NCBI GenBank assembly: GCA_038323655.1
Contig: JBBQHE010000066.1
Span: 1-19,534, forward strand
Source of the DNA: Humitalea sp038323655
GTDB lineage: Bacteria; Pseudomonadota; Alphaproteobacteria; Acetobacterales; Acetobacteraceae
Direction of reading: 5' to 3'
DNA: 19,534 nucleotides
The translations under genes and the position numbers were made by a program. Of this stretch, positions 6,884-14,246 are shown in pieces; within the stretch, counting starts at the first letter, position 1; each line of letters opens with the position of its first letter. The notes beneath the pieces were generated by a model that was not told the DNA's origin, did not search any database, and saw only the letters and a list, made by a program, of their open reading frames with translations.

Positions 6884-8079
6884 CTGGCATGGCCCTCTCC
6901 CCCGGCGCGCTGGCCGGGTTGAAGGTGATCGACCTGACCCGCGTTCTCGGCGGTCCCTATTGCACCATGATCCTGTCGGACCACGGGGCCGAAGTGATTA
7001 AGATCGAACCGCCCCAGGGCGATGAAGTGCGCGACTGGGGCCCGCCCTTCCATGAGGGCGATGCGTCGTACTTCCTCGGCGTGAACCGAAACAAGAAGTC
7101 GCTCGCCCTCGACCTCGGCAAGCCGGAAGGCCGCGCCGTGCTGCTGCGCCTGCTGGAAGGGGCCGATGTGCTGGTCGAGAACTACAAGCCAGGTGCCATG
7201 GAAAAATGGGGCCTCGGCTATGCCGAGACACTGTCCCAGACATTCCCCCGCCTCGTGCATTGCCGGGTCTCGGGCTTCGGCGCCGATGGGCCGCTCGGTG
7301 GCCTGCCGGGCTATGACGCGGTGATCCAGGGCATGGTGGGCCTCATGTCGATCAATGGCGATCCGCCGCTGCGCATGGGCACGCCGGTGGTTGATCTCGT
7401 GATTGGGCTCTATTCGGCCATCGTCATCCTGATGGCCTTGCAGGAGAGGACCCGCAGCGGCCAGGGCCAGTATCTGGACATGACCCTGCATGACTGCGGC
7501 ATGGCCCTGCTGCACCCCCAGGCCGCCAACCACCTGCTGAATGGCAAGCGGCCGGTGGCCACGGGCAATCCGCATCCCAACATCAGCCCCTATTCCAAAT
7601 ACGCCACGCGCACCTGCGAGATCTTCATCGCCATCGGCAATGACCCGGCGTTCCGCAAATTCTGCGCCTTCCTCGGCCTGGACGCGCTGCCCGCCGACCC
7701 GCGCTTCCTCACCAACGGCGACCGCGTGACCAACCGCGCGGCGCTGGACGCCATCCTGGACGCACGCTTCGCCGCGGAAGACGGCCATGCCCTGACCGAC
7801 GCCATGCTGCGTGCCGGCCTGCCGGCGGGGCCGGTCAAGCATGTGGACGAAGCCCTCGCATCGCCCCACGCCAAGCACCGCCAGATGGTGGTGGAGGACG
7901 GCTGGTTCCGCGCCCTCGGCACGCCCATCAAGATGAGCCGCACCCCCGGCGGCGCCCGCCGCAAGCCCCCCACCTTCGGCCAGGACGGCGCCGAGATCCT
8001 GGCCGCCCACGGCTTCTCGGACGCCGAGGTCGCCGCTCTGCGCGCATCAGGGGTGCTGGCGGAGACGCGCCGGCGGTGA
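6880..8079 (+). CDS. CaiB/BaiF family III CoA-transferase
   Basis: A 399-residue class III CoA-transferase. The start at 6880 overlaps the upstream stop as ATGA. The N-terminal block reads L-K-V-I-D-L-T-R-V-L-G-G-P-Y (14-27), followed by G-A-E-V-I-K-I-E-P-P, N-R-N-K-K-S-L-A-L-D-L (69-79), D-V-L-V-E-N-Y-K-P-G-A-M (96-107) and the F-G-x-x-G-P-x-x-x-x-P-G-Y-D segment. Asp172 in P-V-V-D-L-V-I-G aligns with the catalytic Asp169 of formyl-CoA transferase. T-R-S-G-Q-G-Q-Y-L-D-M follows as usual. The enzyme moves CoA between carboxylic acids, forming acyl-aspartyl anhydride intermediates. Its place after the GctAB-like pair suggests activation of a carboxylate that the other enzyme then processes. 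The substrate is unknown. Confidence 0.92.
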   Translation: MTGMALSPGALAGLKVIDLTRVLGGPYCTMILSDHGAEVIKIEPPQGDEVRDWGPPFHEGDASYFLGVNRNKKSLALDLGKPEGRAVLLRLLEGADVLVENYKPGAMEKWGLGYAETLSQTFPRLVHCRVSGFGADGPLGGLPGYDAVIQGMVGLMSINGDPPLRMGTPVVDLVIGLYSAIVILMALQERTRSGQGQYLDMTLHDCGMALLHPQAANHLLNGKRPVATGNPHPNISPYSKYATRTCEIFIAIGNDPAFRKFCAFLGLDALPADPRFLTNGDRVTNRAALDAILDARFAAEDGHALTDAMLRAGLPAGPVKHVDEALASPHAKHRQMVVEDGWFRALGTPIKMSRTPGGARRKPPTFGQDGAEILAAHGFSDAEVAALRASGVLAETRRR

Positions 8080-8141
8080 TCGGCAACCTCGACCCCGGCG
8101 ATGCTTGGGACTAAGGGAGCGCGCCTGCTGCCTTCTGGGAC

Positions 8142-8438
8142 ATGACCGCCATGACGCCTTCCGACATCGACCGTGTGCAGACCTACCTGCGGCGCCTGCT
8201 CGGCTCCGACAAGATCCGCATCGCCGCCCCGCGGCGCGCCGGCCAGACGGTGGAAATCATGGTCGAGGACGAGGTCATCGGCACGCTTCATCGGGATGAT
8301 GAAGACGGCGAAGTCTCCTACTCGGCAATGCTGTCGATCCTTGAGGAAGACCTGCCGCCGATCGCACTGGCGGCACCGGCCAAGCCGCAAAAGCCCGTGC
8401 TGGTCGAAACCCGCGCCCTGCCCAAGCGCCCCCGGTAG
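8142..8438 (+). CDS. DUF3126 family protein
   Basis: A 98-residue protein matching the small alphaproteobacterial family DUF3126. It begins with a helix I-D-R-V-Q-T-Y-L-R-R-L-L-G, then V-E-I-M-V-E-D-E-V-I-G-T-L-H-R-D-D-E-D-G-E-V-S-Y, which corresponds to the family's highly conserved G-D-E-F-I-G-x-x-x-x-D-D-E-D-G-D-x-S-Y core, and ends I-L-E-E-D-L. A Pro/Ala/Lys tail of about 25 residues extends beyond the conserved part. Its function is not known to me. The start could also be the ATG at 8151. There is no strong ribosome site near either; AAGGGAG at 8113-8119 is too far away. It is separated from the CoA-transferase operon by 62 bases. Confidence 0.85.
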   Translation: MTAMTPSDIDRVQTYLRRLLGSDKIRIAAPRRAGQTVEIMVEDEVIGTLHRDDEDGEVSYSAMLSILEEDLPPIALAAPAKPQKPVLVETRALPKRPR

Positions 8439-8624
8439 CGATCACGCCAAGGCGGGTTCGAGGCCGCGGCGCCGGGCTGATCGGCCAGCAGGCCCCGGCG
8501 ATGGCAGCGCAGGCCAAAGGGCGGCACCGACGGCCATTTCGGGCCGCGTTCCAGCAAACCCGCCGCGTGGTCGAGGGGCAGCGACGATCAGCCGCGGCCG
8601 GTCGATGTTGGCGCATGTGCCGAT

Positions 8625-8649
8625 GGAACCATCGGCCACGGGCAGGGTT
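8625..8649 (+). promoter_or_regulatory. Candidate EcfG-type (general stress) promoter before Mn catalase
   Basis: GGAAC at 8625-8629 and GGTT at 8646-8649 are separated by 16 bases. The alphaproteobacterial EcfG consensus is GGAAC-N16/17-CGTT, so eight of the nine defined bases match. A transcript would begin near 8657, giving a leader of about 37 bases before the catalase ATG at 8694. The 255-base gap 8439-8693 shows nothing else that I can support. Confidence 0.55.
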
Positions 8650-8693
8650 CTCTCCAGCACGGCGCGCATTCTGCGCACCACGGAGGATCCTGC

Positions 8694-9449
8694 ATGTTCC
8701 TGCATCGCAAAGAGACCATCATGCCGGTCAACGTCGGCACCCCCGACGCTCAGTTCGGCCAATACCTTCTCGAACAGTTCGGCGGAGCCACCGGCGAACT
8801 CACCGCCGCCCTGCAGTACTGGGTACAGGCGTTCCACGTCACCGACGCCGGCATCCGCGACATGCTGCAGGACATCGCGCTGGAGGAATTCAGCCACCTG
8901 GAGATGGTCGGCAAGCTGATCGTCCAGCACACGGCCAAGCTCGACCAGACGCCGGTGTACAATGCGCCGCTGTTCCAGATGAAGGGCGTCGGCCCGCACC
9001 TGGTGGACAGCCAGGGCAGCGCCTGGACCGCGGCCTATGTGCAGGAAGGCGGCAACGTCGTCCGTGACCTGCGCTGCAACATCGCCGCCGAAGCGGGCGC
9101 GCGCCAGACCTATGAGGCGCTGATCAACCGCTGCGACGACGAGGGCACGCGCCAGGTGCTGGTGCACCTGCTGACGCGCGAAATCACCCACGCCAACATG
9201 TTCATGAAGGCGCTGGATGCCATGGGCAAGCTCGACGACCCGATGTTCGGCACGATCGAACCGGACGAGACGGTCAACATCGTCTTCAACCTGTCGCAGG
9301 GCGACGACCATCGCGGCCCGTGGAACGAGGGCAAGTTCCACGACGGCCAGACCATCGAATACATCGAGCACCCCAAGCCGCGCGGCGGCCTGCCGCCGGC
9401 GCCGATCAACAACGACGACGAAACCCCCATCGCCATGCCGGCGCTCTGA
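8694..9449 (+). CDS. katN: Manganese (non-haem) catalase
   Basis: A 251-residue di-manganese catalase that splits hydrogen peroxide into water and oxygen in the cytoplasm. The expected ligands are visible: E35 in G-A-T-G-E-L-T-A-A-L-Q-Y, E65 and H68 in L-E-E-F-S-H-L-E-M, E133 in I-A-A-E-A-G-A-R, and H166 in R-E-I-T-H-A-N-M-F. These correspond to Glu35, Glu66, His69, Glu148 and His181 of the Lactobacillus plantarum enzyme. The M-F-L-H-R-K start is typical for the family, and GGAGGA ends six bases before the ATG. The ferritin-like gene follows at once. The pairing recalls the Salmonella yciGFE-katN operon, which is controlled by the stationary-phase sigma factor RpoS, and the EcfG-like promoter upstream suggests equivalent stress control here. 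The C-terminal tail (about 210-251) is Pro/Asp-rich, as in other members. Confidence 0.95.
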   Translation: MFLHRKETIMPVNVGTPDAQFGQYLLEQFGGATGELTAALQYWVQAFHVTDAGIRDMLQDIALEEFSHLEMVGKLIVQHTAKLDQTPVYNAPLFQMKGVGPHLVDSQGSAWTAAYVQEGGNVVRDLRCNIAAEAGARQTYEALINRCDDEGTRQVLVHLLTREITHANMFMKALDAMGKLDDPMFGTIEPDETVNIVFNLSQGDDHRGPWNEGKFHDGQTIEYIEHPKPRGGLPPAPINNDDETPIAMPAL

Positions 9450-9464
9450 TCCGGGAGAATGACC

Positions 9465-9959
9465 ATGATGAAGCTCAATGACCTGTTCCTGCTGACGCTC
9501 AAGGACATTTACTACGCCGAGCGTCAGTTGCTGAAGGCGCTGCCGAAGATGGCCGCGGCCGCGCAATCGCCCAAGCTTGCCGCCGCCTTCACCGAACATC
9601 GTGAAGAGACCGAAGGCCAGGTCGTGCGCCTGCAGCAGATTTTCGAAATCCTGGGCAAGCGCGCCCAGGGCCAGACCTGCGAGGCGATCGTCGGCCTGAT
9701 CAAGGAATGCGACGAACTGCTGGAGGAAGCGACCGAGCCGAGCGCCGTGCGCGACGCCGGGTTGATCGCCGGCGGCCAGGCGGTCGAGCATTACGAGATG
9801 GCGCGCTACGGCACGCTGATCGCCTGGGCCGAGGCGATGGAGCAGGCCGAAATCGTGGCGCTGCTGCGCGCGACGCTGGACGAGGAAAAGACCGCGGACA
9901 AGCTGCTCAACCAGATCGCGACCCGCGACGTAAACCGCAAGGCGCTCCAAGCCGTCTGA
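9465..9959 (+). CDS. YciE/YciF (DUF892) ferritin-like protein
   Basis: A 164-residue all-helical protein of the DUF892 ferritin-like family. The opening L-N-D-L-F-L-L-T-L-K-D-I-Y-Y-A-E-R-Q-L-L-K-A-L-P-K-M (shown residue by residue) is the family hallmark. H-R-E-E-T-E-G-Q-V-V-R-L follows in helix 2, and A-V-E-H-Y-E-M-A-R-Y-G-T-L in helix 3. The carboxylate and histidine positions suit a dinuclear metal site. Proteins of this family are induced by general stress; the biochemical role is not settled. Three in-frame ATGs occur at 9459, 9465 and 9468. I prefer 9465 because GGGAGA at 9453-9458 abuts 9459 and is too close to serve it. It lies in one operon with the catalase. Confidence 0.93.
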   Translation: MMKLNDLFLLTLKDIYYAERQLLKALPKMAAAAQSPKLAAAFTEHREETEGQVVRLQQIFEILGKRAQGQTCEAIVGLIKECDELLEEATEPSAVRDAGLIAGGQAVEHYEMARYGTLIAWAEAMEQAEIVALLRATLDEEKTADKLLNQIATRDVNRKALQAV

Positions 9960-9966
9960 CCGGCCC

Positions 9967-9995
9967 GCCGCCACCCCGGGGTCCGGGGTGGCGGC
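9967..9995. terminator. Strong hairpin between convergent genes, likely bidirectional terminator
   Basis: A perfect 13-bp inverted repeat (9967-9979 with 9983-9995) has a 3-base loop. It lies 7 bases after the stop of the YciE-like gene and 11 bases before the stop of the converging glycosidase gene. The T run on either side is weak, so it may need Rho or act as an RNA end stabiliser. Confidence 0.75.
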
Positions 9996-10006
9996 GATGC
10001 CTTGCT

Positions 10007-11080
10007 TCAATCCAGGAGGCAAAGGGCCAGATCGGCGACCGCGCGAGCCTGGCCCGGGCGGACAAAGCGCTGCCCCTTGCGGTGACCGATCGGCCCGCAG
10101 GCGCAGTGTCGCGCGTCGTCCCAGCCCGCGTAGTCCATGATCGGGTAGACGCAGATCGCGTCGAGCGGCACGCCGGCGCTGCGCGCCGCCACGACCTCAT
10201 CGCCCACGTAGCGCAGCCAGTCGTCGCCCTGCGGTTCCTCGGCACCGGTCTCGGCGAGCAGCAGGGGCTTGGGGAAACGTCGCGCGGCATTCTGCAGCAG
10301 GTCACGCAGCGGTACCCAGGCCGGGTCGCCGCGCAGGATTTTCACGCCGGAACTGCACCACTGGTTCTGCGGATAGAAATTCAGCCCGATGATGTCGATC
10401 GCCGATGCGTCGGCGTCCAGGATCGCCGAGACGGCTTCGAAGGCGGCGTCGATATAGGCCGCTGCCTGCGCCGCGCGGCCAGGGTCCGCCGGCGCCACGC
10501 GGATCAGCGGTTCGCAGACCAGGATGGCTTCCAGCGACCCGGCCGAGCGCAGCGCCGACACGGCCGCCAGGTGGCCCAGCACCAACTGCCGCTTCAACGC
10601 CCCGCCCTGGCCGCTGAGGTAGGGCGCGAATCCCGCCGTCTCGCCACCCGCCCAGGACCAGAAGGCAATCTCGTTCACCGGCACCCAGCCTTCGACCCGC
10701 ACGCCGGCGTGCCGCATTTCCTGCGCCGCTGCCACGGCGAAGTCGGCCAGGCGTTGCGGCCAGTCCGGGTGCATCACATCCATGCCGTCGGGCAGGCCCC
10801 AATGGCACAGGTCCCACACCACGCCGACATCGGCGGCGACGGCGGCTTCCATCTGCGCCCGCGCCGATGTCCAGTCATGGCCGGACCCGGACCGCGCGAT
10901 CAGATGCCAGCGCAGCGCTTCCCGCGCGGTCCTGATGCCGAGCGAGCGCAGGATCGCAAGATCGAGCCGCGCCCAGCGGTCATGCCCGCTGGCCGCGATC
11001 GCATCGACGCGCACACCATCCGTCCGCCGGTGGGTGGCGCCTTCAAAGCCACCCCACACGGCGCCTCCCGCCAATCGCAC
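10007..11080 (-). CDS. Clan GH-A family 1-like glycosyl hydrolase
   Basis: A 357-residue TIM-barrel glycosidase-like protein. W-G-G-F-E-G-A-T-H near the N-terminus and R-E-A-L-R-W-H fit strands 1 and 2 of GH1-like enzymes. E137 in V-P-V-N-E sits at the end of strand 4 as the acid/base. N-F-Y-P-Q-N-Q-W and then E277 in L-L-L-A-E-T-G-A suit the strand-7 nucleophile. It is shorter than true beta-glucosidases (about 450 residues) and I see no signal peptide, so a cytoplasmic role in glycan assembly or trimming is possible. The GTG at 11080 lies 1 base after the stop of the glycosyltransferase/mutase gene, so translation is coupled; a second GTG at 11059 with GGGAGG before it is an alternative start. 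It belongs to the same glycan operon. The substrate is unknown. Confidence 0.75.
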   Translation of the reverse strand: MRLAGGAVWGGFEGATHRRTDGVRVDAIAASGHDRWARLDLAILRSLGIRTAREALRWHLIARSGSGHDWTSARAQMEAAVAADVGVVWDLCHWGLPDGMDVMHPDWPQRLADFAVAAAQEMRHAGVRVEGWVPVNEIAFWSWAGGETAGFAPYLSGQGGALKRQLVLGHLAAVSALRSAGSLEAILVCEPLIRVAPADPGRAAQAAAYIDAAFEAVSAILDADASAIDIIGLNFYPQNQWCSSGVKILRGDPAWVPLRDLLQNAARRFPKPLLLAETGAEEPQGDDWLRYVGDEVVAARSAGVPLDAICVYPIMDYAGWDDARHCACGPIGHRKGQRFVRPGQARAVADLALCLLD

Positions 11081-11081
11081 C

Positions 11082-13355
11082 CTACTCCGCCGCCTCCGAC
11101 ACCAGATGCGCGGTCATGCGCCGTGCCGTCGCCAAGGCCTGGCCCACGACCTGGTCCATGTTCATGTAGCGGTAGGTGCCCAGGCGCCCGAGGAAGGTGA
11201 CCGCCGTATCCTGGTCGGCCAGCGCCTCGTACTTCTTGTAAAGCACCTGGTTCTCCGGCGCAGGCACCGGATAGTACGGCTCGCCTTCGTCCGATGGGTA
11301 TTCGCGGCACAGGCTGGTCTTGCGATGCACCTGGCCCGTGATGCGCTTGAACTCCGTGCAGCGCGTGGAGGGTGTCCGCGCATCGGGGTAGTTCACGGTG
11401 GCGACGGGCTGCGCGAATTCCACCGGCAGCGTCTCGTGTTCGAACACCAGCGAGCGATACGGCAGGGCGCCGTAGCGATAGCCGTACCAGGCATCGATCG
11501 GACCGGTGAAGACGGTATGGCCATAGGTCTGGGCCGGGATCTGCGCGTGATCGGTGCCGAGCAGCACGGTGATGTTGGGATGATCGAGCATGTTCTCGAA
11601 CATGCGGGTGTAGCCGGCGCGCGGCATGCACTGGTGCTTGTCGAGGAAGTAGCGGTCGTCATCGGTGACCCGCGTCGGCACCCGCGCGGTGACCGACTTG
11701 TCGAGAGCGCGCGGATCAAGGCCCCACTGTTTCAGCGTGTAGCCGCGAAAGAACATCTCATACAGTTCTTCGCCGACCGCCGAGACGACGAAGTCGCGCG
11801 CCGAGACGATGGGCGACACCGGGCTCGCCAACTGGTCGAGAAACGCCTGCGCGGCCGCATCGGTCCGCAGGTCGCAGCCGAACACGCGGTTCAGCGTGGT
11901 CCGGTTGATCGGCATGGGCACGAGTCCGGCGCTGACCGAGGCCAGCACGCGATGCTCATACGGACGCCAGGCCGTGAAGCGCGAAAGATAGGCCAGCACG
12001 TCGTCACTGTTGGTGTGGAAGATGTGCGGTCCGTAGCGGTGCACCAGCAGCCCGGCCTTGTCATGTTCGTCAAAGGCGTTGCCGCCGATGTGCGCGCGGC
12101 GGTCGACCACCACGACACGCTGCCCGGCGGTCGCCAGGCGTTCGGCCATCACCGCGCCGGCGAAGCCCGCGCCGACGACAAGGTAGTCGGCCATCGGCGC
12201 CGGCCGCGTGCGCAAGGCGGGTGCGGCGATACGCGACCGGCTTTCGGCCTTTTCCAGCAGTGCCGCCATGCTGTCCTGGATCGAGTCCCAGGACATGGTG
12301 GCGAGCAGGTCATCGACGCCGTCGAACGGCACGCCGGCCATGGCGCGGGCGGCGGCGGCGACGAAGCCCTCTGCATCATCGGCGATCGCCACGGCCTCGA
12401 TGCCGGCGAAGCGCTGCATGACATCGGCGATGCCGGTCGACACCACCGGGCGGCCACCGGCCAGGTATTCCGGCGCCTTGGTCGGGCTGATGAAGCGCGT
12501 CGCCTCATTGCGCGCGAAGGGCATCAGCGCGACATCCCAATGCGCGAGATAGGACGGCAGGTCCCGGTAATCCTTCGGCCCCAGCCAATGGATGTTCGCA
12601 GCCTGCGGCAGTTCCTCAGGGGTTAGTTTCGCCACCGGCCCCAGCATGGCGAAATGCCAATCGGGCCGCAGTGCGGCCATCTGCGCCAGCAGCGCCATGT
12701 CCAGCCGTTCGTCGATCACGCCGAAATAGCCCAGTACCGGGCGTGGCAGCGCCTTCTGGTCGGCCGGCTGCGCCATGTCGCCGCGCGCCTGCATGAAATG
12801 CGCGAGATCGACGCCGCTCGGAAAGCAATGGATGTTGCGGTGGCGGTGCGCGCGTGCCGCGTGCAGGCTGGCACCGCCGGTGAAGACCACGTCTGCGGCC
12901 TGCATCAGCACAGGTTCCAGGCGCTTCAGCTCCTCAGGCGCGAAGCGGAAGGCGGAGAGTTCGTCCATGCAGTCGAAGGCGACCGCCAGCCAGCGCACAT
13001 GGCCGGAGAAGGCGCGCGCGAGCGGCGTGTAGTACCAGGCGCTGGCCGGGCCGATCTGCTGCAGCAGCCGGTCGAGCAGCATCCGCAACGCGCCCTCCGG
13101 CGCGCCTTCGGGCAGCATGGGCGTCGTGACCCGCACGCCGGTCTGCGCGCAGGTGACGATGTCCAGCCGTGCGGCACCTTCGCCGCGCATCGGTTCCTCG
13201 AAGAAATACACATCGCGCGACTGCGCGAAGCGCGACATGATCTGCTGCGGACGCTGGAACACCGAATTCCAGCGCAGGTGCGAAAAGCAGACGAGCGGGG
13301 AGACGCTGCGGGCGTGGCGCATCGAAGGCGGCAGGGTGGTTCCATCCATGGGCAT
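11082..13355 (-). CDS. glf: Fusion of glycosyltransferase (GT4-like) and UDP-galactopyranose mutase
   Basis: A 757-residue two-domain protein in one uninterrupted frame. Residues 1-380 are a GT-B glycosyltransferase: R-P-Q-Q-I-M-S-R-F near the N-terminus, F-P-S-G-V-D at 178-183, the fold-switch G-Y-F-G-V-I-D at 209-215, and S-P-T-K-A-P-E-Y-L-A-G-G-R-P-V-V-S at 290-306 with the nucleotide-sugar-binding Glu. Residues 388-757 are a complete UDP-galactopyranose mutase (usual length about 370): FAD-binding G-A-G-F-A-G at 395-400, H-I-G-G-N-A-F-D-E, Y-G-P-H-I-F-H-T-N, and at the end G-R-L-G-T-Y-R-Y-M-N-M-D-Q-V-V. The mutase turns UDP-galactopyranose into UDP-galactofuranose using reduced flavin, and the fused transferase probably uses that or a related donor. 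AGGA lies 9 bases before the ATG. An EcfG-like promoter lies at 13486-13510. Confidence 0.92.
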   Translation of the reverse strand: MPMDGTTLPPSMRHARSVSPLVCFSHLRWNSVFQRPQQIMSRFAQSRDVYFFEEPMRGEGAARLDIVTCAQTGVRVTTPMLPEGAPEGALRMLLDRLLQQIGPASAWYYTPLARAFSGHVRWLAVAFDCMDELSAFRFAPEELKRLEPVLMQAADVVFTGGASLHAARAHRHRNIHCFPSGVDLAHFMQARGDMAQPADQKALPRPVLGYFGVIDERLDMALLAQMAALRPDWHFAMLGPVAKLTPEELPQAANIHWLGPKDYRDLPSYLAHWDVALMPFARNEATRFISPTKAPEYLAGGRPVVSTGIADVMQRFAGIEAVAIADDAEGFVAAAARAMAGVPFDGVDDLLATMSWDSIQDSMAALLEKAESRSRIAAPALRTRPAPMADYLVVGAGFAGAVMAERLATAGQRVVVVDRRAHIGGNAFDEHDKAGLLVHRYGPHIFHTNSDDVLAYLSRFTAWRPYEHRVLASVSAGLVPMPINRTTLNRVFGCDLRTDAAAQAFLDQLASPVSPIVSARDFVVSAVGEELYEMFFRGYTLKQWGLDPRALDKSVTARVPTRVTDDDRYFLDKHQCMPRAGYTRMFENMLDHPNITVLLGTDHAQIPAQTYGHTVFTGPIDAWYGYRYGALPYRSLVFEHETLPVEFAQPVATVNYPDARTPSTRCTEFKRITGQVHRKTSLCREYPSDEGEPYYPVPAPENQVLYKKYEALADQDTAVTFLGRLGTYRYMNMDQVVGQALATARRMTAHLVSEAAE

Positions 13356-13485
13356 GTCGCGATATCCTGATCAGAGAAGCAGAAGATTGGATGTGCCGAC
13401 GCCGGGTCAGCCCGTCCTGCAGCGCCCCAAGGCCGTTGCGAGAACCCGCTGACGTTCGACCGCGGCGACGTGTTGCTGTCTGCAC

Positions 13486-13510
13486 AACGCGGAAATCGCT
13501 TCGCGGTTCA
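13486..13510 (-). promoter_or_regulatory. Candidate EcfG-type promoter before glycosyltransferase/mutase gene
   Basis: On the minus strand TGAAC (13510-13506) and CGTT (13489-13486) are 16 bases apart. This differs from the EcfG consensus GGAAC-N16/17-CGTT at one base. The first three bases of the -35 box are the stop codon of the sigma factor gene. The leader to the ATG at 13355 would be about 124 bases. The 152-base gap 13356-13507 shows nothing else that I can support. Confidence 0.4.
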
Positions 13511-14035
13511 CGCGGTTTTCGATCTTCCCACCCGACGCCCCGGCACATCGAGCAACAGCGCCATTTCGCGCCGGGCGCGGAACACCCGGCTTTTGACGGT
13601 GCCGACCGGGCAGCCGAGGATTTCACCGATCTGCGCGTAGTCGAGTTCGGCGCCCGCACTCAGCACCAAGGCTTCGCGCAACAACGGATGCAGGCATTGC
13701 ATCGCGCGCGCGATGTCTTTCGTGGCCAGGCCCGATTCCTGCGATGCAGGCACGGCCAGATGCACCTCGGTCGCGTCGTCCAGCGGCATCAGCCGCGCAC
13801 CAGGGGCGGCGATGCTGCTGTAGAAACGGTTGCGCAGAATGGTGAACAGCCAGGCGCGCATGTTGCTGCCAGGCGCGTATCGGTCGCGTGCGGCCCAGGC
13901 GCGCATCACGCAATCCTGCACCAGGTCGTCAGCATCGGCGGAGACACGCGACAGGCCCCGCGCATAGCCGCGCAGTTGGGGGATGAGCGCGACGAGTTCC
14001 GCCTCGAAGGTCACATGGGCCTGCCTTTGCTCCAT
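13508..14035 (-). CDS. ECF sigma factor, EcfG-like
   Basis: A 175-residue group IV sigma factor. Region 2 covers residues about 12-75 and contains A-D-D-L-V-Q-D-C-V-M-R-A-W and G-S-N-M-R-A-W-L-F-T-I-L-R-N-R-F-Y-S, wording typical of the alphaproteobacterial EcfG group. Region 4 covers about 112-165, with L-R-E-A-L-V-L-S-A-G and the helix-turn-helix I-G-E-I-L-G-C-P-V-G-T-V-K-S-R-V-F-R-A-R. EcfG sigma factors direct the general stress response and are normally held by NepR until PhyR is phosphorylated. Neither nepR nor phyR is in this window, so this may be a second EcfG copy or another ECF group. The ATG at 14035 has GAGG only 4 bases upstream. The glycan operon follows 152 bases downstream. 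Confidence 0.88.
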   Translation of the reverse strand: MEQRQAHVTFEAELVALIPQLRGYARGLSRVSADADDLVQDCVMRAWAARDRYAPGSNMRAWLFTILRNRFYSSIAAPGARLMPLDDATEVHLAVPASQESGLATKDIARAMQCLHPLLREALVLSAGAELDYAQIGEILGCPVGTVKSRVFRARREMALLLDVPGRRVGRSKTA

Positions 14036-14246
14036 GGCGCCTCAACGTTGCGTGCGGACCGCAGGTTGCGTCGCAGCAATTGCCGAAGCGCCCGGCGGCG
14101 CGGCGCGGGTCACGCGCCAGCCCGCTGCCCAAGACGGGGCCATGCCTGCCGACAGCGAAGGGCCGCGGCGCGGCGCAAACGCAGCCGCCGCAAGCCGCGC
14201 CCGTGACCCCCCGGCGCGCTACGACCGGCTGGCTACCTCCGGCGGC

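Noticed and set aside
9707..12626. Two long overlapping plus-strand open frames (497 and 614 codons).
   Set aside because: They are antisense to the glycosidase and mutase fusion, rich in Arg/Pro/Gly and His, with no domain I recognise.
14044..14069. GCAAC-N17-CGTT on the minus strand just before the sigma factor, suggesting autoregulation.
   Set aside because: One -35 base is wrong, and the start of transcription would fall about two bases before the ATG, past the GAGG ribosome site, so a leaderless message would be needed.
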